Assembly (NCBI RefSeq): GCF_001540865.1
Contig: NC_033621.1
Location: 12,606,276-12,670,275, forward strand
DNA length: 64,000 nucleotides
DNA from: Ananas comosus
Lineage: Eukaryota; Streptophyta; Magnoliopsida; Poales; Bromeliaceae
Direction of reading: 5' to 3'
The notes under the pieces are model-generated. The model did no database searches. It was not told where the DNA came from and worked only from the letters and a program-made list of their open reading frames with translations. Position numbers and translations under genes: made by a program. Within the stretch, counting starts at the first letter, position 1; every line of letters starts with the position of its first letter. Positions 12,201 to 22,362 of the stretch are shown in pieces.

Positions 12201-15200
12201 CCTTTCAGCACTGCGGAAGTGTTGTAATCACCCTGTAGGTTACCTTGTAACTCTAAGAACCAGATCGCTATTTGTTGTGTGATTTTGAGGTCCCTCTTAC
12301 TTGCTATCTTAGTTTGTTCTTTTATGGTGTAATCCTAGCATGGTGGTGTTATCAAATCTTGAATTTCTAGTCTTTAGGGTTATGTGTATTATGTTTTAAA
12401 CAGTTGCCTCTGTGCTTCCCTCTCCTTTTTTTTTTTCCCTCTTCCTGTTATCGTGCAATTTGCGAGAGGAAAAGGTAAAAGAATGTACACAGTAAGAAAC
12501 AATCACCAATAGCACCTACTCCTTTCCTCAGCAGTATAGGATTGGCCTGCAGAGAACTCCATGTTTTAAAAGGTCCAATGGAATAGTTGACTAATTCTCT
12601 CAACATAGTCAAGTTGACATCAATAAACTGAAACTTTTCTATTCTCAAGTTTGTGGTCTCTGCTCCTCCTGCGTCAATGTGCCTTCCTCCCCTTGGAAGT
12701 GTATAAACTTTTGATCAAACACCAGTTGACTGGTGGTGATATCTTGAGTATCAAATCACACTAGGAACTTTTGAGTATTTACATTGTTTTTTGTTTTTGA
12801 GCTGCTAGCACAAGAAGTTGACCATTATTGGATCACCTTGATTTTGTTTGCAGATTTTGTGTCTCCTAAAATGCATGCCCTGCTGGTTTTTCTTTAAGTT
12901 GTTGGCATTTGTTGAGATTGTAATAAAGGGGTGTAGAGCATGCTTCGCGGTAGAGATACTAGAATGCTTCATGATGTAAATTATATTTGTAATTTTAATA
13001 ATTTTAATATAACTACACCATTATGAATCTATGTCATTAATATAGGTATACTAGACTGCAAACACATAATTATGTCATTATGTGCTTTTTTCTTCCAAAA
13101 AACAGAATGAAACTACTTTTTCAATTCTTCTCTATAAGATTTTTTTTTTTTTTTTTGGTTTTATGTGTTGTAGCTAGCATTCTCATTCTATTACTTAATT
13201 TAAGACTTGAGTATTTAACAGTATGCATGCTCCTTTCAGTATCTTTTTCCAGGACAGGAAGAGTATCAGTCATCACGGGAATCTGCTTTTCTATCACTTG
13301 TTGCAAAATCAGGAAAGCTGCTGCTCTTAGAAAAGGTCTGATAATTTAAAAATGTACACTATTACTTAATATCACAGAGTCAAATATTTGACATAAAGTG
13401 ACACATTATATTTGTATAGATGACTTGGATCCACAATTATATCTGAATATTGGGAATATTTTGATTGTTTCCTTCTGCAGTTGCTGCCGAGGTTGAAAGA
13501 AAGGCGAAATCGCGTAATAATATTCTCGCAAATGACTAAGATGCTAGACATTCTCGAAGATTTTTTGTCATACCTTGGGTTTACTTATTTCCGGTAGGTT
13601 CTTTGTAGCATGAAATGCTGCCTCTAATATAGCATTACTCATACAAGTGCTGTTGCTATCCTTTGCTGCGCGGTGATTCCTCTTGTTCTTTTCCCGACAA
13701 CTCTATCCAGGCCATTCTCAAGCTAGTCCTTTCGTCCCCTCTTCAATTTCGAGAGCTGACTAACTAATGCTGGATAGAGTTGCAGTTGATATGGACATTA
13801 CATTGGTTAATATGGTAATATATTAATGCTGGATAGAGTTGTAGACATTAAATCAGTTCATAAATATCGTAACATACCAAAAGACCAGTAAAGCGTAAAA
13901 CAGAAAAAAAAAGAAAAAAAAGAAAAAAAGAAGAACATTTTATGGGCAAGGATAGGCATTTTAGAGCCACAAGGAACAGGACACGTAAACAAAGAGTGAA
14001 CTCTCGAAAACCAGTGCTTAAAAGATCCAAGAAAATACTGTTCATTTCATCGATTATTTTTGTTGTAAATTACGTACGTATTGCCTATGACTGGGACTTG
14101 TAAATTTCTCTCCTGTTACATGATAATATTAGTTATTTTCATCATCAGGTTTGCTGGTCATTCATCAATCTCTTCATTCTGTTTCACAGAATCGATGGAA
14201 GAACTGACTTACCGGCAAGACAGCAAAGAATGACGGAATTCAACAATCCCGAGAGCGAAATATTTATATTTCTTATGTCGACTCGTGCCGGTGGCTTAGG
14301 CATTGACCTGGTATATTTTCACTTTTTTCTTCACTATTGGAGTAGCAAAATATTTTCCCTTATTCATTTGACTCGTATATTTGAAGTATCTCTTAATTAA
14401 AACCCTTTACAATATATTTTTTTTCCATTTACCAAATATCTTAAGTAAATTTGACTAACCGAAATCTTTTCTATCAACAGCCTGGTGCTGATAGGGTAAT
14501 CATATATGGTAAGCATTTTAAAAGCACGCACTTTTTTTGTTGTTGTTGTTAAACTCTCGTCTATTTCTTATCCCTTTTTCCTCTCGTCACTTTTCAGACC
14601 CTGATTTCAACCCCTTCATGGACCTGCAAGCCCAATCCCGGGCCCACCGAATTGGTCAGACCCGACCCGTGGTGGTCTACCAACTCATCACTAAGTGCTC
14701 TGTCGAAGAGAAAATACTCCAAAAATCAAAGCAGAAGCTCGCTGTCGAGAACCTCGTAATGAACCCTTCAAAAAAGCCGAGCGTAAACGATCTGCACTCT
14801 GTGCTTCTTCACGGAGCGCGAACAATCCTCAACCGGAAAAAAGTGCAAGCCACATCAATTCTTTACGATGACAATGCCATAGAGACTCTTCTTAAGCTAG
14901 ACCCGGCTCCCGGGGAATGCTGTTCTCCTGATGAAAACGGCTATCTCGGTACTATTCAGAGCTTCAATACTGGAGACGCCGAGAATGAGCCGCCGCCACA
15001 GCCTCACTCTCCTAAAGCCCACGAATGGAAAGAAATCCTCGGGCCGGTCGAGGAGGCAAATGGTGCGAATTTCGGGCGGGGGAAGAGGCAGAAGAAGGTC
15101 GTTAGGTACGAGTGCGAGGATGGTGCGGATAGCGACGATATGTATATGCCGGAGGAGAGTTCCTCTACTTTGGGAAGCTCTTCGTCGGACGGTGACGGGT

Positions 15201-15247
15201 GTGATGATGATGAATTGGTACCTGAGATTGCTTCTGAGATGTCATAG
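3877..15247 (+). CDS. CHD3/Mi-2-type chromatin remodeling ATPase (PICKLE-related)
   Basis: Nuclear ATP-dependent nucleosome remodeler. Eighteen exons close in phase to 1039 codons: 3877-4180, 5191-5276, 5356-5418, 6111-6242, 6366-6656, 7761-7825, 8255-8658, 9862-9986, 10645-10837, 11123-11211, 11666-11829, 11935-12089, 12176-12234, 13258-13335, 13481-13593, 14190-14310, 14481-14508, 14598-15247. Domains: Tudor-like segment (~residues 15-60, VYEDGERRW), C4HC3 PHD finger (~188-235, CSVCE...FHAFC...CPLCE), chromodomains (~245-313 and ~330-400, [10 protein letters not shown]), SNF2 N-lobe (DEMGLGKT Walker A, IDEAH box, GTPLQN) and C-lobe ([34 protein letters not shown]). The tail is acidic and Ser-rich. 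Catalytic motifs look intact. Uncertain points: the exon 3 donor (5414 or 5419), and a possible mini-exon in intron 13, because CCNHP is followed by about five residues fewer than usual. PICKLE-RELATED-like membership is inferred from architecture. Confidence 0.85.
6061..6106 (-). mobile_element. SINE 3'-end fragment in an intron
   Basis: About 45 bp just before exon 4 of the remodeler resemble the minus-strand 3' end of the SINE family found at 24387, 36537 and 54262: a T tract, TTTGAGA, then GGTAGC, a short link, GCTACC, and CTTCATTCATT. Similarity stops a few bases before the proposed splice acceptor at 6110. The match is short, so it may be a coincidence. Confidence 0.4.
6252..6287. repeat. 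CT microsatellite inside an intron
   Basis: An uninterrupted run of CT dinucleotides starts directly after the exon 4 donor (6243) of the remodeler gene and lies wholly inside the 123-bp intron between the two halves of the PHD-finger coding sequence. It sits where a pyrimidine tract does no harm to splicing. Confidence 0.9.
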
Positions 15248-15925
15248 GCTGGTCTCTTGGATAAATTTTTTGGATTTTGGCATTTTTATATGCAAGTGCT
15301 TAAAGTAGATGTTAGTAGATGTTGGTAAAGCATATGCCTAAAAAGAAAATGCTGTATCTTGGAACCACCAATTTTGTGCTGTAGAGACCCCATTTTGGGG
15401 CTCTTTTGTATATGGTCAGTTTATATTTTGTTTTTTTTTTTTTTTTTCTTAAAACAGTTCAGAGAAACTTGTGTGACATTGTCGAAAAATCGTCTATTTA
15501 CATATCTAACTCTCTGAAATTTGAATTCTCAAACACACCCCTGGAAAGTGCAGTTTCTGTAAGTAACCTTTTTTTTGTGTGATGTTTTATATCTCTAAAG
15601 TAAGGTTTCGAACTGTATATGTGAAATTTTGATTTGCAGGTTGTAAGGTACATGGTTAATTTCTCAGGGTATATTTACAAATATATCTTTGTTTCTGAAC
15701 CACAAGAACCCTCAATGTACCTTTTCGATTGGCAAAAACAAACTATAATAATATTAACAACTTAAAAATAAAAACATGAAGGTGAAAGAACTCAAATTCC
15801 CCAATCCAAGAGGGGGGTGGGAAAAAAATTTAAAGGAGAAAAAAATTTCCTTTGCTGCTATACAATCAAAGCTATAACTTCAGTTACATGAATCAAATTT
15901 TCAAAATCTATTAATGCTGTTTTTT
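15248..15925. other. Convergent intergenic spacer
   Basis: This is the shared 3' flank of the remodeler (+) and GDP-L-galactose phosphorylase (-). It is AT-rich, with a T tract at about 15429-15449. No gene or repeat signature was seen. Both 3' UTRs must end within 680 bp. Confidence 0.6.
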
Positions 15926-17993
15926 TTATTTCACTGAAGAATCACACATCCTTGTTGAATCCAAACTCTCATTTGCTTCACTCTCCTCTTCAGACACTGC
16001 CAAACCTAAAGCATCAAAGATGCAACCCTTCACTTGCCGAAACCGCTCCGCCGAGAGCGACACCTCGGCCAAAAGCCTCCAGGCGGAATCCTCCGACGCC
16101 TCCTCGTAGTCCTTCCTGCGTTTCAACACCATGTGCCCGCCGATCTCCCACGCCGCGGGGTTCACTTGCGTGTCCAGTAGCTCTTGGCTCACTTTTCCGA
16201 GTGCTTGCTTCTCCGCGTAGCACTGCACCATCGCATATTCGAGAAAGACAAACACGGATTTTTCAGATGCAATCGTCGTAAAATATTTTCAAAATTTGAT
16301 CTTCGAGAATTGCTGAAGTACAATGCATCTTAAAACTGTTCTCTAAATGCATATTCCACCTGCGGAAAGAGGAAGATCCTGCCCCCAGATCTGCAAATGA
16401 GCACATTGAATGGTATGTTGTTCTCCTGCAGGTAAATGCACGAGTTCGCGACCGCATTCGACAAATCCTTCATCGTGTTCCCGCATTCGAAAACTAGGCC
16501 TCTCACAGGATACTCCAACAACTGAGAAACTTTCACGCCCCCGTCCGGTCCCTCGAGCGTTTCTATCCTCCTCGTAGGCGCCTTTTCTACCGGAAAGGGC
16601 ACCGACAAGTAATACGCCTGATGCATATAAACGATAATTCTTTCGTTCGATCGAGATCACATATTTCATGAGATAAATCGGGGATGTAGGAAAAGACGCG
16701 AAAGTACGCTAAGGACCTGGAAGTGGAGGTGATTGATGGTGGCGAAGGCGCCCAAGCTATTGTAGCCGACCCGGAAGTACGGATTCCCTGCTTCTACCGC
16801 CAAGTGAAGGGCGAGCAAGAAGCTCTCGCGGTCGATCCTTTGCGGCAAACAGTCGAGCACGCGGGGGATCAGCAGTACATGGCCGTACTCAATAGGGCTC
16901 ACCTATCGACGAACGCGAAACATCACATTGTTAGATAAAACGAAACCTTCGCGCATTTCGAGATAGATATACTAACTTTTCAGTCTCGTCAGTACTTGAG
17001 GGAATTTTCTGAGATGATAAGCTATCAACATAACCGTATCCAAATGCGTCATAGTTCAGATAGTGTTCTGTATGCTGCTGTTCAAAACGCGAACACTCAC
17101 GTTGATCACGACGACGCTAGGGGATCTTGTTCCGTCCACCGGGGTGGCGTTGGTCGCGGGCTCGAAGCGGAAGAGGGCCTCCTCCTGGCCCACCTTGGTG
17201 AAGTTGAACTTGTTCGCGTCGAACGGCTGCAGGACCTGGTCCACCCGGAACTCCGTGGGCCGCTTCTTGCGGTGGCGGCCCTCGTTCAGCTGCGCGACGA
17301 AGCCGCACTTTCCCGGAACCACTTTGGCCTCGCAGGCCGTCACGTCGTACCGGAACAGTCCCCGGCTCATCCTCTCGTCCCACTGTACATACATAAGTAC
17401 TCCAAAATTATTTAAATTTGTTACTACAAATGAACATTACTTATCCCCTTAACCAAGAATAAACATTACTTTAATTAGTTGTGGTCACACAAAAAGCAAG
17501 AATTAGAAGAGAATTAGTAATTAATTAGCTCTCCTTAAGCCACTAATCTATGTACTAAAATTAGGGATTAAACTGCAGCAACTTATCCCCCAAAAAAAAG
17601 GAAAAAAATCAGGAAACACTACAAAAAAAAAAAAAAAAAAAAAAAAAACCTGGGTGAGCAACAAGGAATTGAGGAAAAAAAATCCCTCCGAGGTCGAATT
17701 CGGCGAAATTTCGGAATCGCCCTTGAATGCATAGAGTGGAAGTTTTGATACTGCATACGCACAAGACAACATATTATAGATAAAGAATGAGAACAAAAAT
17801 TTCGAAATCGAAATTTTCGAGAAAAAAAAATAAAATTTAAAATTTTAAAGAAAAAATATAAAGATTTTAACTCACAGGACAAGCAGCACCTGCCGAGGCC
17901 GACCGGCTCGGCAGCGGCGGCAGCGGCGGCATCATCCACGGTGTCCTCCTGATAGTTGGAGACCACCGTCGGAACCCTCTTAATTGTCAGCAT
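15926..17993 (-). CDS. GDP-L-galactose phosphorylase (ascorbate synthesis)
   Basis: Catalyses the committed step of the plant Smirnoff-Wheeler vitamin C pathway: GDP-L-galactose plus phosphate to L-galactose-1-phosphate plus GDP. Six exons (minus order): 17876-17993, 17650-17750, 17101-17382, 16717-16902, 16360-16617, 15926-16222. They close in phase to 413 aa, against about 440 in Arabidopsis VTC2. The start [15 protein letters not shown] matches the family N-terminus. The HIT-type catalytic motif H-x-H-x-Q is at residues 225-229 (NHLHFQ), right at the end of exon 4. Other family blocks seen are [51 protein letters not shown] and CYAEKQALG. Intron 2 carries a 28-base A run (T on the coding strand). 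An Ala run in exon 1 is GC-rich. Family genes usually carry a regulatory upstream frame in the leader; I could not identify it here. Confidence 0.95.
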
Positions 17994-19701
17994 TGTTCTC
18001 TTTATTTTTTTCTACTATCACTGCTAGTACAGTTGATAAGAATAAAAATTTAAAGAATAGTCGAGCTCGCACGTCGAGGTCTCGGCTCTCTCTGCCTCTC
18101 TATCTTCTGAGAAATATACAGAGAGAGAGAGAGGGATTAATGGCGGTTGGAGAGGAGACGGTTTGTTCGTTAATTTATACGAGTAAAATGACGTAAATAC
18201 CCCTTAAACACTTACATATTTTGTTTGTACGAGGATTCGTAATCTCCCCTAGAGTTTTGAGATATATATTTAGTAAATCATAAGATTTATTAATTTTTTA
18301 TCTTAAATTATAGTATTTTTAGAAAATATTATTTAATTTTGATATTAAGTAATTTTATATAATTATTATCATCTAATTTGACAGCAAAGCAGTAAGAATT
18401 ATAGTTCGTTTATTTTTTGGGTTTAATTTATATATAATTTAAAATTTTAAATTGGTATTGAAATATCGACAATGATATTTTTATATATTGTAAAGATAAT
18501 AATGGGATAATTTTGAAAGAAAATGTGACATATCCAAAATTTTATTTGGTCTTTTTAGGGATAGTATATAGATAAAATTGCCACATACATATATAATTAT
18601 TTTGGACATGAGATAATTACTTTATGCTGATAATATAAATATTTCAATGACTTAATTATCTAGAATAGTAAATAAAAAAAATTAATCTATCTCAAAATTA
18701 TTTAAATTAGCAATTAGATTATCTCCAAACGATGTATTATATTCATGTCGACCTCTATAAGACAATGATGTACTAATACTAAATTAGCTGTAAATTTGTT
18801 GTTTTCATAGATAATTTTACAAAGTTTAACAAAATAATTCGATTAAATTAAAAATTAAAATTGAATATTTAAATTAAAATAAATTGATTGGTTGCCGACT
18901 TAAATAAATTTTTTCTTAAAATTTGGTGGATATGGCATAATTTATACTAAATTGGCACGTTTTATTCGCACTATCCCGCTAAGTTTACTGGAGATTCCAA
19001 TAGAAATCTTTTTCAGATTACTGTGTTTGATTCATCCGGCGTATAATTTTAAGTAATTCATGATTAGTAACAATGCAGGATTATCCAAAAATATTACAAA
19101 TTTATAGAGAATGGACGGATATCTTAGGCTATTGATAAATATGATAAGCGAGTAGGTTGGGCAACCTGCGAGTGGATCATTGTATTCTCGGATTATGCGA
19201 GCACGTATAAAATTTATCCAAAATTTTTTTAAATAGCTATCATTCTTACACATACCCATCCGCAGGTGGGCCCCTGGGCAGGCGAATATACGAATTACCG
19301 ACGAGGCACGTTTTTTATTTTTTTGCCGTTATGCTCTTATACTTTCCAAACACAAATAATACTTCAAAGAGTGTTAAGATTACCAGGACAGAGAAAATAA
19401 AAAGAGTATTCACTTTTTTCTTAATTTTTATAAAAAAATTATATATAGGTATCCACGGATTGCTCAAAATACTCATAATTTAACTGGTATCAAACTATTT
19501 TACCTATAATTTTTTGAAAAAGAAAAATTAATACTCATAACCACAAATTTGCGGGTAACTTTCAGGTACCAGATGTCATTGCCAAGTTATATTACTGGTG
19601 GTTTTTCTACAACAATTTTTAAGAAAATTACAAAATTACCCCCAAATTACAAAGGAAATGTGATCTCTCCTCAAAGCACTTCATCATCATAAGTGCAAAA
19701 T
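17994..19701. other. Divergent intergenic region between GGP and PPR genes
   Basis: This is the upstream side of the phosphorylase (-) and of the PPR gene (+). Next to the phosphorylase start is a GA/CT-rich leader-like patch (about 18060-18140). The rest is AT-rich without recognisable genes, tandem arrays or terminal repeats. The PPR leader holds AATTACCAAA-type sequence but no obvious TATA box that I would commit to. Confidence 0.5.
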
Positions 19702-21372
19702 ATGAGGCTGTTTTCAGCTCAAATTTACCAAAATGCCCTCAAGAGCACTCCTCTCCTGAAACAGCTCCATGCATTGTGTCTAACCAGTGGATCCCAAGAC
19801 CCCCTACAATGGACTCAGCTCATTAGAGCTTATCTCTCTCAACTGCTTCCCAAAGAAGCACTCTTTGTGTACACTCACCACCTCCCTCACAGAGCCCACC
19901 AACCCATTTTGCCATTAATTCTCAAAGCTTGTGCTTCTCTCTCCTATGCTCCACTTGGTAGAGCCCTCCATGCTCAGTCCATCAAGGTTGGTATCACCCA
20001 TCAGCAGCTTGTTGTGGGCACTGCTTTTGTTTCCCTGTACTGCAAATGTGGCCGGGTTCTCGATGCCCGTAAGATGTTCGACGAAATGCCTGAGAGAAAT
20101 GTCGTGTCGTATAACGCCATGATCGGCGGGTATGCGATGAATCGGGACATGGACTCGGCTCTGGAGTTGTTCGATCGGATGCCTCTCCGGTCGCCGGTCA
20201 CGTGGGCGACGGTGATCAAGGGGTTCGCGGAGAAAGGGGACACCGCGGCGGCGAGGCGGTTGTTCGAGGAAACGCCGCGTGAGATGAGGAATGTGGTGAC
20301 TTGGACCGTGACGGTGCACGGCTATGCGAGTAATGGCGAGATGGAGGGCGCGAGAGAGCTGTTCGATCGGATGCCGGTTCGGAATTTCTTCGCGTGGTCG
20401 TCGATGATCACCGGGTATTTTAAGAAGGGGAATGTTGACGAGGCCCAAGCAATGTTCGATCGGATCCCTAGTCGGAACTTGGTGAATTGGAATGCGTTGA
20501 TTGCTGGGTACGCCCGAATTGGGTGCTGCGAGAAGGCGCTTGAAACGTTTAGGAAAATGCGGGAGAGTGGATTCGAACCGGATGAATTCACAATGGCGAG
20601 CGTGTTGTCGGCTTGCGCGCAATTGGGTTCGTTAGAGTACGGTAAAGAGATTCACGAATTCATAAATCGGAGGAGGATCAAGACCAACCACTTTGTTTTG
20701 AATGGGCTGGTCGATATGTATGCAAAATGTGGGGATCTGGAAAGAGCGAGAAAGATATTCGATGGAATGTGCAGGCGAAATAGCGAGTGTTGGAATTCGA
20801 TGATCTCCGGCCTCGCTGGTCACGGTCGAAGCGAAGAGGCCCTCGAGCTTTTTGCTGAGATGGAAGAATCAGAAGAGAGGCCTAATGAGGTGACCTTTCT
20901 CGCGATTCTCGTAGCTTGTACACATGGAGGATTCATTAAGGAAGGTCTAGAAGTATTCGAGAAGATGGAGAAACATGGATTAAAAGCAGGGGTTGAGCAT
21001 TTTGGATGTATTGTCGATCTACTGGGCCGAGCAGGAAGGTTAGAAGAAGCGTACGACATTATCAAGAAGATGCCGATGGAGCCTAACGAAGTGATTTGGG
21101 GAACTTTGCTCGGAGCTTGCAAAGTGCACATGGCCAAAGAAGTGATGGAAAGAGTGGTGAATGATTTGGGTAGCTTTAATTCGGGTCCAAAATCCACTAA
21201 CGATGCGGAATATGTGATGATATCGAATATCTTTGCCGCTTCGGAGAAGTGGGAAGAGGCCGAGAGGATGAGGAGGAAGATGGTGGAGGATGGAGTTCAA
21301 AAGACTCCTGGTTGCAGCTCAATTGTGGTAGAAAACGAAGAGCACCAATTCTTTGCCGGCACTGTCGCGTAG
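19702..21372 (+). CDS. Pentatricopeptide repeat protein, PLS class with E domain
   Basis: Organelle-targeted RNA-binding protein; PLS-type PPR proteins usually select sites for RNA editing or processing in mitochondria or plastids. Intronless, 556 aa from the first true ATG at 19702 (an in-frame GTG lies 9 nt upstream). Repeats run from about residue 40 to 460. The middle is an unusual run of short S-type repeats such as YNAMIGGYA...ALELFDRMP, repeated with WATVIKGF, WTVTVHGY, WSSMITGY and WNALIAGY. These are followed by L/S repeats with VLSACAQLG and MYAKCGDLERARKIF. The C-terminus has E-type motifs (VIWGTLLGACKVH, AEYVMISNIFAAS, KTPGCSSIVVENEEHQFF) and stops before any DYW deaminase domain, so it would need a partner in trans for editing. 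The N-terminus is short and only weakly transit-peptide-like. The RNA target is unknown. Confidence 0.93.
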   Translation: MRLFSAQIYQNALKSTPLLKQLHALCLTSGSQDPLQWTQLIRAYLSQLLPKEALFVYTHHLPHRAHQPILPLILKACASLSYAPLGRALHAQSIKVGITHQQLVVGTAFVSLYCKCGRVLDARKMFDEMPERNVVSYNAMIGGYAMNRDMDSALELFDRMPLRSPVTWATVIKGFAEKGDTAAARRLFEETPREMRNVVTWTVTVHGYASNGEMEGARELFDRMPVRNFFAWSSMITGYFKKGNVDEAQAMFDRIPSRNLVNWNALIAGYARIGCCEKALETFRKMRESGFEPDEFTMASVLSACAQLGSLEYGKEIHEFINRRRIKTNHFVLNGLVDMYAKCGDLERARKIFDGMCRRNSECWNSMISGLAGHGRSEEALELFAEMEESEERPNEVTFLAILVACTHGGFIKEGLEVFEKMEKHGLKAGVEHFGCIVDLLGRAGRLEEAYDIIKKMPMEPNEVIWGTLLGACKVHMAKEVMERVVNDLGSFNSGPKSTNDAEYVMISNIFAASEKWEEAERMRRKMVEDGVQKTPGCSSIVVENEEHQFFAGTVA

Positions 21373-22119
21373 ACTTAAGGGTTTGCTTTGCCTTGCTTGA
21401 GCTTCTACAGTAAGTTCCGCTCGGTTCTGCGCCTCAAAAAAGCAGTAAAGGTGTTTCCATTCATATATTTTGCTCAGTAACTCGCCTTTGCAGCAAATGC
21501 AGAACATCAAATGCTTTTTAATAAAAGCTTATTTCAGCTTTCCACTACAACAAAAGTGGCAGCATTTTTGTTTATCAAGTCGGATTATGTGTCAGCATGG
21601 TCATTTCAAAAGGAAATGAGCCTAATGTATAGGTTTTTTTTTCTCTATTATTTGATAATAGAAATATCTCTTCGATTAATCTTTTCATGCTAGTTGCAGC
21701 AGCTTCTTGTTCAGAAAGATCGGTCGCCTGATAAACTCGAGAATCTAATGCGAGAATTGTGTAGGAATTATCTGCTTCTGATGTATAGTTTGGCCATTTT
21801 GCTGCTTTTTACTGCTGTTGCTGAAACTTGTTCTTACTCACTTGAATCAGCTAAAGTGATAGATAATGTGGCTTTCTTGTGTTTTAATTTTGAACTGTAA
21901 CTTAGATGTTCAAATATATTACTCATTATCATCTGCAGACTCAGCGCCCGGTAAATGAAAATTGCAACATGCGGACCGAAATAAAACAAGCTATTACGTT
22001 TTATGCTTCTTTTTCTCCACTACCAATCAACTTCATCATCAGATTATGCATTCTGATCATGTATAAATAATAATTCCTACTTTTCATAAATTAAAATAAG
22101 GTTTTATGCTACATATAAG
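21373..22119. other. 3' flank of the PPR gene
   Basis: Intergenic sequence with no gene recognised. Small open frames at 21511-21900 have no family features. Confidence 0.45.
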
Positions 22120-22357
22120 CGTCTGAACATTGGCACTAATTATTAATCTCAAAAGATCGAGCTGTTAGAAATATGCAATCAATTCACTTAAAGCTTATAG
22201 ATACAATGCTCATGAGTCTCGATTATATCTTGGCCCAACTAATCTCACGCTACTTCGAACATGACTCGGCCCAACCCGACTTTTGCCATTTCGAACGTGA
22301 CTCGACCCAACCTGACCTCCTGCCACAGGACGGGATGCTGGCCCATTTAAGCCGACA
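22120..22357. mobile_element. Solo LTR of the TRIM family at 41.6 kb
   Basis: This 238-bp segment matches, block by block, the 238-bp LTR at 41830-42067: GAGCTGTTAGAAATA-type start, CAATTCACTTAAAGC, GACTCGGCCCAACC, GGATGCTGGCCCATTTAAG, ending in CCGACA. It is flanked on both sides by ATAAG (22115-22119 and 22358-22362), a perfect 5-bp target-site duplication. The first base is C where the sister LTR has T. There is no internal domain, so it is a recombination-derived solo LTR. Confidence 0.85.
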
Positions 22358-22362
22358 ATAAG

